Assembly: GCF_002155685.1 (NCBI RefSeq) | Contig: NZ_MUYK01000015.1 | Span: forward strand, 1-61,573 | Length of the DNA stretch: 61,573 nucleotides | Source: Erythrobacter colymbi | GTDB taxonomy: Bacteria; Pseudomonadota; Alphaproteobacteria; Sphingomonadales; Sphingomonadaceae | Direction: 5' to 3' | Program-made: the position numbers and the translations under genes | Part shown: positions 51,982-61,452 of the stretch, piece by piece | How positions within the stretch are numbered: position 1 is the stretch's first letter | Layout of the letters: every line of letters starts with the position of its first letter | Notes under the pieces: model-generated | The model's input: the letters and a program-made list of their open reading frames with translations, nothing else | Database searches by the model: none | What the model was told of the DNA's origin: nothing

Positions 51982-52340
51982 GAGTGGCGGCCGAGCGAGA
52001 TCGACGGAAGTGTCGCATTCGTGAGGACGTTCTCGATCAGCGTCGCGTAGGGTGGCCAGTGCTTGAAGCGCAGGGGCTGATACCGGCAGATCTGGAATTC
52101 GATACCGTGCCCTTCCATCCATCGCCGGATGATGTCGAGATAGGCATAGGTCGCGGGCTTCTCGGAACCGGTATCGGCTGTCAGGACGAGATCAGGCGTT
52201 TCGCCTCGCGCGACAAGCTCGATGAGCATTGCTGTGGAATCGACCCCGATGCCGTAAGCGAGCACCACTGGTGCTTGCGGAAGGTCGAGGAGGTCGCGGG
52301 CGCGGGTTGCTGCCGTGGCGCAGCGCGGTGCAGCGGTCAC
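51976..52340 (-). pseudogene. N-terminal half of the split PAPS-reductase-like gene
   Basis: GTG start at 52340, sharing GTGA with the stop codon of the upstream gene. VVLAYGIGVDSTAMLIELVA is a PP-loop, then PDLVLTADTGSEKPATYAYL. The reading passes LGRHSCSL at the core, then runs 22 codons into the island (stop at 51906), giving a 144-residue fusion if expressed. Completed by 44674-45280. Confidence 0.88.
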
Positions 52341-52666
52341 AACATTTCCCCGGTTGCTGCGCCCCAGTCGTATTCGGGCAAATCGGCGACGATCGGCGCG
52401 TCGCAGTCCCAGATGATCCATTGGCAACGCAGTTTGCGGGCGACATGGAGAGCGGAGCGGATTTCGAGGGGAACGCTGGCGGCCTCGGTGATGCCGACAT
52501 CGTCGCAGACATACATGAACCAGCCCCATTCGCCCTTGGCGAAGCAGGCCCAGGGACATTCGGGCATCCAGTCAGCCGCCGTGCCCGGCGACATGTGGGC
52601 GGTGCTCAGCGCAAGCATCATTGCAAATTCATGCGCGGTCACCGCTGGGTTCGTCATGGGGGTCAC
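52337..52666 (-). CDS. Hypothetical protein
   Basis: 109 residues. Alternating conserved Trp, Cys and acidic residues (WMPECPWACFAKGEWGWFMY, IIWDCDAPIVADLPEYDWG). The stop overlaps the GTG of the split PP-loop gene and the start overlaps the DUF7007-like gene (ATGA), so all three are coupled. Unknown function. Confidence 0.65.
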   Translation of the reverse strand: MTPMTNPAVTAHEFAMMLALSTAHMSPGTAADWMPECPWACFAKGEWGWFMYVCDDVGITEAASVPLEIRSALHVARKLRCQWIIWDCDAPIVADLPEYDWGAATGEML

Positions 52667-53301
52667 AGCACAACCTCCTTGGTCGCGGGGCCACCCGCTG
52701 CGATGCGCACAGCGCCTATCTCATCGAACCCGTTGACGATCCGGCTGCTATCGTAAGCGTCCTTGTCCACCAGTCCGTGGATGGAATCGCCTTCGTAATG
52801 GGCGTGGCCGAGGGCATCGACGCGGGCGACACGCCGTGCGACGACGCCGACCTGGCCCTGCGGGACCCAATCTGCCCAGTCGCCCGAGGCGCTGACCACG
52901 ACATACTTGCTAATCATATCGGTGAGCGCCTGCCGGCGGCGCAGGATGGGGCTGTCACTGGTTTCGACGGCCTCGCCTGTGTGAGCCGCATAGCGATCGG
53001 GGTGCCATGCCCTGACGCTTGCGCGGGCGTTCTGCACAAGGAGATCGAAACCCTTGGTTGGCAGACCGGCGAATTCGGCGGCGAAGCCGAGGACGACAAG
53101 CGCCCAGTCAACGTCTTCCTCATAGGACGTGCTATCGAGGCGCAGCGCTGCCGGCATGGCTGCCTGACGTTCGTCCGACAGGATCATGCCGCCATGGCTG
53201 GCTGTGTGAACTTCCCAGATACCGGGCAGCAGCTGCGTTGCGGTCTGCGGCGCGCCCCAGAGGGTCTCCCGCGGCGTTTCGGTCATGCTGAATTTGGGCA
53301 T
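52663..53301 (-). CDS. DUF7007-like protein
   Basis: 212 residues. LLPGIWEVHTASHGGMIL, DSTSYEEDVDWALVVLGFA recall DUF7007 (number from memory). The C-terminal part GQVGVVARRVARVDALGH is less clear. Start codon well placed; coupled to the next gene by ATGA. Confidence 0.66.
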   Translation of the reverse strand: MPKFSMTETPRETLWGAPQTATQLLPGIWEVHTASHGGMILSDERQAAMPAALRLDSTSYEEDVDWALVVLGFAAEFAGLPTKGFDLLVQNARASVRAWHPDRYAAHTGEAVETSDSPILRRRQALTDMISKYVVVSASGDWADWVPQGQVGVVARRVARVDALGHAHYEGDSIHGLVDKDAYDSSRIVNGFDEIGAVRIAAGGPATKEVVL

Positions 53302-53430
53302 CGGTCATCTCCTCAAGGATCTGACCAATTCTTCCCCCTCCCCTTTCGCAGCCTGGAGGTTGTCATGGGGCGGTGGGCGGTGGCCCGGATATGCCGGCAA
53401 GCGTGGTCGGTTCTCGGGATGCGATCGCGC

Positions 53431-54729
53431 TCAGCCGATCCCTAGATTGGCCTTGAGGATCGCGCCCGTCCCGTGGGATTCGATTGTCGCGGCGCGCGCG
53501 GTGATGACTCGTCCGGCCTTGTTCAGAAGCGCCAGCTGATGGCGCTTTGCGGCAAGGTAGTCGGGATCGTCCTTGGCGATGACTTCAAGCGCCGTTTCTA
53601 TGAGTTCGCCAGTTGTGGAATCGTGGATGTCGAGAATGAAGTCGGGGCGCACCGTGCCGACTTTCGAGGGCAGGTCGAACAGTGGCCGCTTGAAGCCAAG
53701 GGCAATCCCGCGCTTTCGCAGATGGTACTGCAGGTCGAGCAGTTCGCAGGCCACCTTGCGCTCATGGGCATTGTGGACGGGGACGAAGGCGGAAGTTCGG
53801 GCGAGTGGCTGGGCGAACGCGCGGAGCGCAGCATAGCCGTCGCGCGGATTGTGCTCGCCCACCACCACCAGGACTAGGTAGGGCGGCCCGATCAGCGTTC
53901 CTGAATATTGCACCCGGGTTTTGAGCTCGAGCTCCTTGCCCTGTCCGAGTAACAGCGTCGTTCCCGAAATGTCGTTGGCATAGAGCGCAAGGAATGCCTG
54001 TGGTGCGAGGCCCTCCGGCCATGTTCTGGCGGCCTTGCGCAGACGAGCGAAGACGGCCTTGCGCTCGTAGGGATCGATATGCGTGTAAAGGTGCGCGGAA
54101 AGGGGGATGCCGGGCGCGATTTCGAGCCGCGTCGCCGCATGTCGCAAGCGCGCAAACTCCGAGGCCATCGTCATGTTTCGTCCGCTGCTTGCTGGCAGGG
54201 GATGAACCTCGTTGACGTGGGCCATATCCATCAACTGCCACAGCAGCCGCGCGAGGCGCGGAATGGTGACGCCGCGGCTGCGGTCGTCGGGTTCGCTGTC
54301 CGTGGGCGCTTCGGCCAGCTTTTCAGGCGCAAGGCGGTGGGCGATGAACAGGCCTTCGGGCACATCGATCACGGGAGCCTCGGCCGAGCGTTTCTCGCGC
54401 AAGCGCTGGGGAGCCTGCTCGCGGAAAAATGGACAATCCGCTGCGTGCTCGGGGCGGCGCTGGCGCTTGCTGGTCAGGCGGCGCAGGTAATAGGTTTCTG
54501 CCTCTGACAGGTATGAAGCGGACATGAGCGGGGGCGGTACGGTATCGCCTATGCAGCTGCAGGCGATCCACTGTCCATGCACTCGGGCCTTCGTCACCAT
54601 CGTGACACTTGCCCGGTGATCGGCTTCGCTCCCCTCCCCCTGATACCAGCGTACGAGCGCTTCGCGGACAACGTCCGGAACCGGCGTTCTGAGAGTGAGG
54701 CCTCTCGAATGTCGAGGGACGAGCCACAT
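53431..54729 (-). CDS. Hypothetical protein, possible nuclease-like C-terminus
   Basis: 432 residues. N-terminal Cys (IACSCIG, HAADCPFF) could bind zinc. The C-terminal RPDFILDIHDSTTGELIETALEVI has an acidic pattern reminiscent of PD-(D/E)XK proteins but lacks a clear Lys at the expected place. The middle is helical. Unknown function; own transcript, divergent from 54806. Confidence 0.62.
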   Translation of the reverse strand: MWLVPRHSRGLTLRTPVPDVVREALVRWYQGEGSEADHRASVTMVTKARVHGQWIACSCIGDTVPPPLMSASYLSEAETYYLRRLTSKRQRRPEHAADCPFFREQAPQRLREKRSAEAPVIDVPEGLFIAHRLAPEKLAEAPTDSEPDDRSRGVTIPRLARLLWQLMDMAHVNEVHPLPASSGRNMTMASEFARLRHAATRLEIAPGIPLSAHLYTHIDPYERKAVFARLRKAARTWPEGLAPQAFLALYANDISGTTLLLGQGKELELKTRVQYSGTLIGPPYLVLVVVGEHNPRDGYAALRAFAQPLARTSAFVPVHNAHERKVACELLDLQYHLRKRGIALGFKRPLFDLPSKVGTVRPDFILDIHDSTTGELIETALEVIAKDDPDYLAAKRHQLALLNKAGRVITARAATIESHGTGAILKANLGIG

Positions 54730-54805
54730 GATGGCTAACCTATTGCATTTGGGTTTGACGGTCTAGAGCGTTCACGGTATGTTCACGTTCTAGGAGATGA
54801 TTGTC

Positions 54806-55285
54806 ATGACCACTGGAAGCTTTGTCGGCCGCTTCGATCTCGATCTCGGATTGCGCGATGCGAGCCTCGATCCAGCCAATCGGCCGACCCGGAGAATGCT
54901 CGCGGCAGCCGCAATCGGCACCGAAGTCAACGACGCCTACTATGCGGCAGTAGAGCTGCGCGAGGCCATCGAATGGGTTCACGATGGTCATCCGGGCGGC
55001 AAGCTGAAGCTGTCGATGATCCTCGGCAATGCCTGCGACGACTATCAGCGCTGCCTTTATTTCATCCTTGCCGGTCGCGGCATCGTCCAGATGCTCGAAG
55101 ATCTCGATTGGCTGGAAAGCCTGCTTGAGGCGCGCGGCCGCGTTGCAGGCAAGCTTTTCAAGCGGCGCGCACCGGTCATGCCGCAAGTTCGGCCATACGT
55201 AGCGGCCGAGCCCGACGGCCCGCTGGTGTCAGTGGCGCGTGATTTCGATCAGGGACCTTCGTGGTATCTGGATCGCTCAGCTTAG
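54806..55285 (+). CDS. Hypothetical protein
   Basis: 159 residues from the ATG at 54806 (AGGAG 9 bases upstream; an ATG at 54797 overlaps the SD). Helical, with EVNDAYYAAVELREAIEWVH and RRMLAAAAIGTE. Convergent with the nuclease gene by 4 bases. No family recognised. Confidence 0.62.
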   Translation: MTTGSFVGRFDLDLGLRDASLDPANRPTRRMLAAAAIGTEVNDAYYAAVELREAIEWVHDGHPGGKLKLSMILGNACDDYQRCLYFILAGRGIVQMLEDLDWLESLLEARGRVAGKLFKRRAPVMPQVRPYVAAEPDGPLVSVARDFDQGPSWYLDRSA

Positions 55286-55746
55286 CGAGTGAGCGAGCGC
55301 CGCGTTGCGGCCTCGCCGCACAGGGCGAAGACATATCCGCCCGTATCCCATTTGGGGTTGTAGATCGCTGCTGCGTTTTCAAGCTGATGGCAGGAGAGGT
55401 CTTTGCCCTCGGCTTCCATCAGCGCGAGCGTGCGGCCGAAACGGTCGGCGCCGACGCGGCGAATGGTCATGGTAGGCTTCGCGGCGACGCGCAGGTTTCG
55501 CTCGCTGGCAAAGGGGTCGCCGGGGGCACAGGTTCGTCCGGCGCGGCACTGACCGGGTTTCTCCGGTGCGTCGATTGCGAGCAAGCGGATGCGCTCCTCG
55601 CCGCAGCGCAGCGTGTCGCCATCAGTGACAGTGCAGTTGCTGACGGATTCTGAAGGTGGAATCTGCATTTGGTCCGCGCATCCGGTGTTCGCGGCTGCGA
55701 GGTGCCCGCAAAGCATGGCTGCAATGGCGCGTGGGGGGGGTCTCAT
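55282..55746 (-). CDS. Thermonuclease-like (SNase) protein with signal peptide
   Basis: 154 residues. A hydrophobic, probably secretory N-terminus, then the SNase core CTVTDGDTLRCGEERIRLLAIDAPE, and later RRVGADRFGRTLALM. The Asp and Arg residues of the calcium/phosphate site appear present. Short version of the fold, common on plasmids, likely acting outside the cytoplasm. The start overlaps the stop of the 70-residue gene upstream (ATGA). Confidence 0.82.
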   Translation of the reverse strand: MRPPPRAIAAMLCGHLAAANTGCADQMQIPPSESVSNCTVTDGDTLRCGEERIRLLAIDAPEKPGQCRAGRTCAPGDPFASERNLRVAAKPTMTIRRVGADRFGRTLALMEAEGKDLSCHQLENAAAIYNPKWDTGGYVFALCGEAATRRSLTR

Positions 55747-55955
55747 GCACGCAGTTCCACTTCGACATGGTCCCCTTGCGTGGCCTCGTCGGTCACGTGG
55801 AACGGCTTCATCGGGTTTCCGGTTCGGATCACGGCGACCGGTCGGCGTTTGAGCTCGAACAGGCGGTTGGCGACCCGGTGGGCGTTTTCACGGCTGCAGA
55901 GTTCGAGCCGCCGCAGGCTGATGAGGTGCTCCTCGTGTAAGGTTTGGTTGCTCAT
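55743..55955 (-). CDS. Small hypothetical protein
   Basis: 70 residues, ATG at 55955. RRLELCSRENAHRVANRLFE, then VAVIRTGNPMKPFHV. No domain recognised. Coupled to the nuclease by ATGA; 7 bases downstream of the DUF6927-like stop, so the three form one operon. Confidence 0.6.
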   Translation of the reverse strand: MSNQTLHEEHLISLRRLELCSRENAHRVANRLFELKRRPVAVIRTGNPMKPFHVTDEATQGDHVEVELRA

Positions 55956-55962
55956 GGCCGGT

Positions 55963-56625
55963 CTATCCGAACAGTGTCTTGTGCACGCGGGTTTGGGGGA
56001 TGATCGTGAATTCCCTGCGCGCAAGGTTGCTGATCTGGTAGCAGGGAGGTCCATCGGCGGTAAGTGCGAGCGTGGTTTTGCGGCCTCGCTTGCGGATGAA
56101 AAACACATCGCCTTCATAGCCATCGGTGAAGCGGATTTTGGACGGCAGTCGGATTTGCATCCCGTCCTCAAGCTTGCGCGATCCTCGCATGAGATTGCGG
56201 ATGCAGCGGCGGCGCCAGACCAGAGCCGAATGATTGTCGGTCGGGTCCAGCAGCCGCAGGATGCGCTCAGGGCACTCACATTCGAACGGACCCGCAGTTT
56301 CGTCCATGTCCTTGTAAGCGAACACGTAGCCGTCGCTGGCACGCGGATTCCATCGCACGAGCACGACTGCTGCGAAGACGGTCCCGATCTTGCCGTTTTC
56401 GACGTGCGCGATGGCCGCATACCAGACCTTATTGCGCAGACAGGACGAAGCGATCACGCGCAGGCCGCGGGTGGAAGCGCCATCAGGGAGCGGGTGAGCT
56501 GGCCCGGCTTCGATCCGCTTGCCTTCAGCGTCATAGGGATGCTCGAAGGTGAACTGCGCATCGAGATACTCCTTGGGTGTCTTGTGGGGGTGCATGCTCG
56601 ACAGCGGCATTGAGAGCCATCCCAT
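55963..56625 (-). CDS. DUF6927-like protein
   Basis: 220 residues from the ATG at 56625 (MGWLSMPLSSM). VWYAAIAHVENGKIGTVFAAVVLV, then MDETAGPFECECPERILRLL and CYQISNLARREFTI resemble DUF6927 (number from memory). A longer frame to 56814 lies over the next gene. Unknown function. Confidence 0.7.
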   Translation of the reverse strand: MGWLSMPLSSMHPHKTPKEYLDAQFTFEHPYDAEGKRIEAGPAHPLPDGASTRGLRVIASSCLRNKVWYAAIAHVENGKIGTVFAAVVLVRWNPRASDGYVFAYKDMDETAGPFECECPERILRLLDPTDNHSALVWRRRCIRNLMRGSRKLEDGMQIRLPSKIRFTDGYEGDVFFIRKRGRKTTLALTADGPPCYQISNLARREFTIIPQTRVHKTLFG

Positions 56626-56651
56626 GAGAAATTCCTTCGGCTGTGCCCGCT

Positions 56652-57302
56652 TCAGGCGGGCTGGTTGAGATTGCAGTCGCGTCGCAGGGTCGCGGCAAAT
56701 CGGGCGATATTGCTCATGAGGTCGATGGGACCGCGCAGCTGCCGGCCTGCCCATGCCCCATTGCGTCCATGGGTTCTGACCCATCCGATCTCCCGTCCGG
56801 GGTTTATCCGGCAAGGGTCGATGGTGACGCAGAAGCTCCTGGCAAACAGGCTGATCGCGGGGTTGTCGGCCGTGAAATGCGGCTCTTGCTCGATGCTGTA
56901 GTCAGCAGGGTCGAGACACAGCGTCTGGGCGAGGTAGCGCAAGGCTTCTCGCGCGGAAGATCTGTAGACCCGGATGAGATCGGGATCGCAGTTAAGCCCG
57001 CGCTGTACGAGCGGGACCAGAATGGGGGCAGATCGCAGCTCCGCAATCCGCTGTTCGCACGCCGTACGCAGCGCCTCATCCTCAGGATGGATCGCCTTGG
57101 GGGACTCGCCGGCGGCCACGCGGCCCAGGTGTCGTCCAAGCAGGAGGACAGCCGGGTCGGTTTCGGGGTCGTGCCCGGCGCGCCGGGCATCGCCCATGGC
57201 ATCGTTGAGGGCGGCGCTGCAAGTCTGCATGACCCGCAAGCCATCGGGTTGCAGCGCACGCTGAAAGCGAAAGGGCAGGTCGAGGTGGAGGGTGGCAGGC
57301 AT
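56652..57302 (-). CDS. Hypothetical protein
   Basis: 216 residues. ATLHLDLPFRFQRALQPDGL, REALRYLAQTLCLDPADYSI, EIGWVRTHGRNGAWAGRQLR. No family recognised; similar-length orphan genes are typical beside ardC on such plasmids. Confidence 0.62.
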   Translation of the reverse strand: MPATLHLDLPFRFQRALQPDGLRVMQTCSAALNDAMGDARRAGHDPETDPAVLLLGRHLGRVAAGESPKAIHPEDEALRTACEQRIAELRSAPILVPLVQRGLNCDPDLIRVYRSSAREALRYLAQTLCLDPADYSIEQEPHFTADNPAISLFARSFCVTIDPCRINPGREIGWVRTHGRNGAWAGRQLRGPIDLMSNIARFAATLRRDCNLNQPA

Positions 57303-57346
57303 CCGAAGTCTCCTTGATTGGACGCCTGACCCCTTCCCCCTCCCCT

Positions 57347-58318
57347 CTATGCCGCGCGCTTCAGCGCCGGTGTGTCCTCAGACAGGACCTCAGGCCGCTC
57401 GCTCGCGGCGCTGGAGCCGAATGCCTTGAGGTAGCTGAAGGCCTGTTCGGCCTTGGCCGCGGCATGAATGATCGCGGAGGAATCGCCCTTCAGGATCTCG
57501 AGCCAGTGGCTGATGTAGCTCGCATGATTGTCATGGAGCTCACCGGGCAGGCCGAGATCGGCACAGATCAGGCACTGACCGATGGAGGCGACCAGTTCTT
57601 CGAAGGCATAAGCCTTGTCGCCAAACCGCTTGCCGAAGGTGCGTTCAAGCCGTGTCTTGCCGCCAGACCAGTGGACCGCCTCGTGCCCGAGCGTGCTGGC
57701 ATAGTGATCGTCGGAGTGGAAGGCCTCGCGCGGCGGCATCTGGATGTAGTCGCCCGCAGGAGAGAAGAATGCGGCGTTGCCCCCATGCCGGACGTCGATG
57801 GGAAGCGTTGCGAAGAAGGCGTCGATCGCGCCGCGGTGTGCGGATTCGGGTCGATCTTCAGGCGGCGCGAGGTCTGGATAGTAGTGGGCAGGCAGACCGT
57901 CGATCTGATCGGAATTGAACACGTTGTAGGCCTTGAGAAACCGGATGGCGCGGGTCTGATCCTCTCCGGTCACCCTGTCCTGCTCGGTCTTGCTGATTTG
58001 CGAGTAGTAGACGCTGAGGGACGAGGTCTCGCCCTTGCGGACCTGACCGCCAAGGGCTTCGGCCTGCCGGTAGGTCATCCAGTAGCGGCTGCTGTAGCCC
58101 ATGGCGTCTCCCATGGCCCACAGGAACAGCGTGTTGATGCCCGTATAGGCCGTGCCGCAATGGCGAAGCGGCCTCCCCCCGCCTTGAGTGGCATTCCAAG
58201 GCCTCACCCAGGGCATGACGCCCTGCTCGAGCTTGGAAAGAATGAGGGTGGTGATTTCGGCGGCGATGTCGCGGCGGGCTCCTTTGCCGGCTGTCCGGCG
58301 CGGACGTGTCTTTGCCAT
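57347..58318 (-). CDS. ardC: ArdC-type antirestriction protein
   Basis: 323 residues. N-terminal ssDNA-binding domain: LEQGVMPWVRPWN, GTAYTGINTLFLW, YWMTYRQAEALGGQVRKGE. C-terminal zincin-like peptidase with TLGHEAVHWSG (HExxH) and AFEELVASIGQCLI. ArdC protects incoming single strands from restriction after transfer, which fits the conjugation genes here. The gene is intact. Confidence 0.93.
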   Translation of the reverse strand: MAKTRPRRTAGKGARRDIAAEITTLILSKLEQGVMPWVRPWNATQGGGRPLRHCGTAYTGINTLFLWAMGDAMGYSSRYWMTYRQAEALGGQVRKGETSSLSVYYSQISKTEQDRVTGEDQTRAIRFLKAYNVFNSDQIDGLPAHYYPDLAPPEDRPESAHRGAIDAFFATLPIDVRHGGNAAFFSPAGDYIQMPPREAFHSDDHYASTLGHEAVHWSGGKTRLERTFGKRFGDKAYAFEELVASIGQCLICADLGLPGELHDNHASYISHWLEILKGDSSAIIHAAAKAEQAFSYLKAFGSSAASERPEVLSEDTPALKRAA

Positions 58319-58420
58319 GATGTAATCCTTTGTCGGACTGGCCCGAGTGACGGGCTATGACGAAAAAAGGGGCAGCCCGGCCGAAGCCGAGCTGCCCGCA
58401 GGGACGCCCAGGAGAGAGCG

Positions 58421-58969
58421 TTATTCGGCGGCTTCGAGCGTTTCGTCGGGGTGCTCGACCTCGAAGTCGTTCTGATCGTCGCCGCAGTCCTCGGCAGGAT
58501 CATCTTCGGGATCCTCGTGGGCGTCGCTGCAATCGTCCTCGTCTTCGTCAATCACCGCCGCACGGGCGATGTCGAACCGCATCGCATCGGGCACCCATGC
58601 CAGCGCAGCGTCCTTGATCGCGGGTTCGGTAATGGCTTCACCGGCGAACAGCTTCTCGCAGGCGGCCGAGACTTCAGGCTTCTTCGAGGCCGTATAGCGT
58701 GCCGCCAGCACCTCCCCGCCGATCTCGGTGAGGAGCGCGAGCAGCGTCCCCTTCGAGACGCGGTCAAAGAAGTTGGTGGACGTGGGGCGCCACCATTGCG
58801 CAGGCTCAATGTGGAGGATGCCGGCGAGACGCGCGTGAAGCGGGTTCGTCGTGTCCGAATAGTCGGGCTTTGCTTCGATCGATCCGGCCACCATCAGCGC
58901 GAGCCAAGCGGCCTTGCGTGCGTCATCGAGCGCGCGAAAGCCCTCGAAACGTGCGACCACGTCGCCGGC
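58421..58969 (-). pseudogene. C-terminal piece of a ParB-like partition protein, cut by IS21-family element
   Basis: 183 codons up to the IS end at 58970. ARFEGFRALDDARKAAWLAL, AQWWRPTSTNFFDRVSKGTLL and ALAWVPDAMRF match the tail of long ParB-like nuclease/partition proteins of alphaproteobacterial plasmids. The frame continues into the IS to a chance ATG at 59068. The N-terminal ParB domain is outside the window. An acidic C-terminus (DEDEDDCSDAHEDPED) is unusual. Confidence 0.78.
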
Positions 58970-59096
58970 TGCGGATTCCGAGGTGATCTCGCGCGGTGTT
59001 CCGATTTGATCGCGCGCGGGATTCCGAGGTGATGGCGCGCGGTGTTCCGAGAATTGCGCGCGCAGCATTCCGATATGATCGCGCGCAGTTTGAGGT
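58970..59096. repeat. IS21-family left end, repeated transposase-binding sites
   Basis: About five copies of a TTCCGA-(spacer)-GCGCGC motif, spaced 18-27 bp, as usual for IS21 ends. Confidence 0.75.
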
Positions 59097-59152
59097 GAGG
59101 CTCACCTGATCGTTGGGGCATTCTTTCGACCGGATAACGGTTGGAGGAATGC

Positions 59153-60700
59153 ATGCCGACGAGGAGAGTTACGATGCGCCATGTGCGCGAGATTTTGCGT
59201 CTGAGTCTGGACTGCGGGCTTTCGACGCGGGTGGTTGGCGAGCGGGTCGGGGTCGGACCGACGACGGTCCGGGATACGCTTCGGCGGTTCGATCGGTCGG
59301 GTCTGACTTGGCCAGTGCAGCCTGAAATGACGGACAGCGACCTGGAGTCCCGGCTCTACGGCGTGCCAGGGGTGAAGCCCGGGCGCCGCAAGTTGCCTGA
59401 GCCCGACTGGGCGGTGGTGGCGCGCGAGTTGAAGCGCAAGCACGTGACGCTGCAGATCCTGTGGGAGGAATACCACGCGGCGAACCCCGACGGCTATCGC
59501 TACAGCCGGTGGTGCGACCTGTTCCGGCGCTGGGAAGGCCGGCTGCCGCTGGTGATGCGCCAGAGCCATGCCGGCGGTGAGAAGCTGTTCGTTGATTATG
59601 CGGGCGACACGGTGCCGGTGGTGGTAGACCGCAGAACCGGCGAGATCCGCGATGCGCATCTGTTCGTCGCGGTGCTGGGCGGCTCGAGCCTGTCGTTTGC
59701 GTGTGCGACCTGGACCGAGCAGTTTGCTGACTGGGCCGAGGCTCACAATGCTGCCTTCGCATTCTTCGGCGGAGCGCCGCAGCTGCTGGTGCCCGACAAT
59801 GCCAAGGTCGCGGTGATCAAGGCTTGCCACTTCGATCCGATGCTCAACCGCAGCTACACGGACATGGCTCGGCATTACGGGACGGCAGTGCTGCCGGCAC
59901 GGCCGAGGAGGCCCAAGGACAAGGCGAAGGTTGAGGCCTGTGTCAGGATCGTCGAGCGCTGGGTGCTGGGCCGTCTGCGCAATCGCATCTTCTACAGCCT
60001 GGCCGAGCTCAACGCTGCCATTGCCGAGTGCCTTGCTGATCTGAATGAGCGCCGTGTGCTTCGCCAGTTCGGCCGCACGCGCCGCCAGCTGTTCGAGGAG
60101 GTCGATGCGCCGAACCTGAAGCCGCTGCCACCGGAGCCATGGGTTCATGCGCAATGGAAGCGCTGCCGGGTTGGGCTCGATTACCATATCGCGCTCGAGC
60201 AGCATCATTACTCGGTGCCGCACCGCTACGCGCGGCGCGAGGTTGAGGTGCGTTACACGGCCCGCAGCGTCGAGATCTTCCTCGGCGGCGAGCGGATCGC
60301 GGTGCACATGCGCGGCAGTGGCAATGGTCGGCACACGACCGTGCCCGAGCACATGCCATCGAGCCACCGGCGCTATCTCGACTGGACACCGGCAAAGATC
60401 CAGGAGGAGGCGGGCCGGATCGGCCCGATGCTGTCGCTGTTGATGGCGCGCATCATCGAGGACCGGCCGCATCCCGAGCAAGGCTACCGTTCGTGCCTGG
60501 GGATCATCGGCTTGTCCAAGCGGTTCGGCGCTGAGCGCCTTGAAGCGGCTGCGCTTCGCGCGCTGGAGATCGGCGCGCGCAATTATCCGTCTGTAAAATC
60601 GATCCTCGAAAAGGGGCTCGACAAGGTGCCCGTGTCCAAAGCCCCGGAGCGCGAGCCGATCCTGCACGACAATATCCGGGGCTCTCAATACTACCACTGA
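59153..60700 (+). CDS. istA: IS21-family transposase IstA
   Basis: 515 residues from the ATG at 59153 (GGAGG upstream; a TTG at 59141 is also in frame). N-terminal HTH (EILRLSLDCGLSTRVVGERV), then an rve integrase core: LFVDYAGDTVPVV, LLVPDNAKVAVIKA, KDKAKVEACVRIVERWVLG give D, D, E. A Mu-type C-terminal domain follows. It performs strand transfer with IstB. Confidence 0.95.
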   Translation: MPTRRVTMRHVREILRLSLDCGLSTRVVGERVGVGPTTVRDTLRRFDRSGLTWPVQPEMTDSDLESRLYGVPGVKPGRRKLPEPDWAVVARELKRKHVTLQILWEEYHAANPDGYRYSRWCDLFRRWEGRLPLVMRQSHAGGEKLFVDYAGDTVPVVVDRRTGEIRDAHLFVAVLGGSSLSFACATWTEQFADWAEAHNAAFAFFGGAPQLLVPDNAKVAVIKACHFDPMLNRSYTDMARHYGTAVLPARPRRPKDKAKVEACVRIVERWVLGRLRNRIFYSLAELNAAIAECLADLNERRVLRQFGRTRRQLFEEVDAPNLKPLPPEPWVHAQWKRCRVGLDYHIALEQHHYSVPHRYARREVEVRYTARSVEIFLGGERIAVHMRGSGNGRHTTVPEHMPSSHRRYLDWTPAKIQEEAGRIGPMLSLLMARIIEDRPHPEQGYRSCLGIIGLSKRFGAERLEAAALRALEIGARNYPSVKSILEKGLDKVPVSKAPEREPILHDNIRGSQYYH

Positions 60701-60711
60701 AAGGAGCAAGG

Positions 60712-61452
60712 ATGCTCAAACACCCCACACTTGATCAGTTGAACCAGCTTGGCCTTATCGGCATGGCCCAAGCCTTTGCGGATCTGGATGGCAATGGCGA
60801 TGCCGCCAGCCTGAACCACGCGGAATGGCTGGCGCTGCTGCTCGATCATGAAGCGACATGGCGCAATGACAAGCGCCTCGCCCTGCGCCTGCGTCAGGCA
60901 AAGCTGCGGCACCAAGCCGTGCCTGAGGACGTTGATTATCGCAGCGCCCGCGGGCTCGATCGGCGGTTGTTCGAAATGCTGCTGAAGGGCAGCTGGATCG
61001 CTGCCCATGAGAACTGTGCGATTATCGGACCAGCAGGGGTCGGCAAGAGCTGGCTGGCCTGCGCCGTCGGGCATCAGGCCTGCCGTGACAATCGCTCGGT
61101 TCTCTACACCCGCCTGCCGCGGTTGATCGACGAGCTGTCGCTTGCCAAGGGCGATGGCCGCATTGCTGCGCGCATGAAGAGCCTGGCCCGCGTGGACCTG
61201 CTCATCCTCGATGACTGGGGGCTTGAGCCGCTCGATGGCAATGCCCGCCATCATCTGCTGGAGATCCTCGAGGATCGCTATGGGCGCCGTTCAACGCTCG
61301 TAACAAGCCAGCTACCCATCGCGCGCTGGTTCGATCTCATCGGCGATCCGACCTACGCCGATGCCATCCTCGATCGGCTTGTCCACAACGCCCACAGGCT
61401 CGAGCTATCCGGGGAATCCATGCGGCGAAGCATCGCCGCTCAAGCCGCTTGA
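60712..61452 (+). CDS. istB: IS21-family helper ATPase IstB
   Basis: 246 residues. Walker A CAIIGPAGVGKSWLACAVG, Walker B VDLLILDDWG, and IGDPTYADAILDRLVHNAHR match IstB AAA+ helpers. It starts 11 bases after istA. It stimulates transposition and target choice. Confidence 0.95.
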   Translation: MLKHPTLDQLNQLGLIGMAQAFADLDGNGDAASLNHAEWLALLLDHEATWRNDKRLALRLRQAKLRHQAVPEDVDYRSARGLDRRLFEMLLKGSWIAAHENCAIIGPAGVGKSWLACAVGHQACRDNRSVLYTRLPRLIDELSLAKGDGRIAARMKSLARVDLLILDDWGLEPLDGNARHHLLEILEDRYGRRSTLVTSQLPIARWFDLIGDPTYADAILDRLVHNAHRLELSGESMRRSIAAQAA

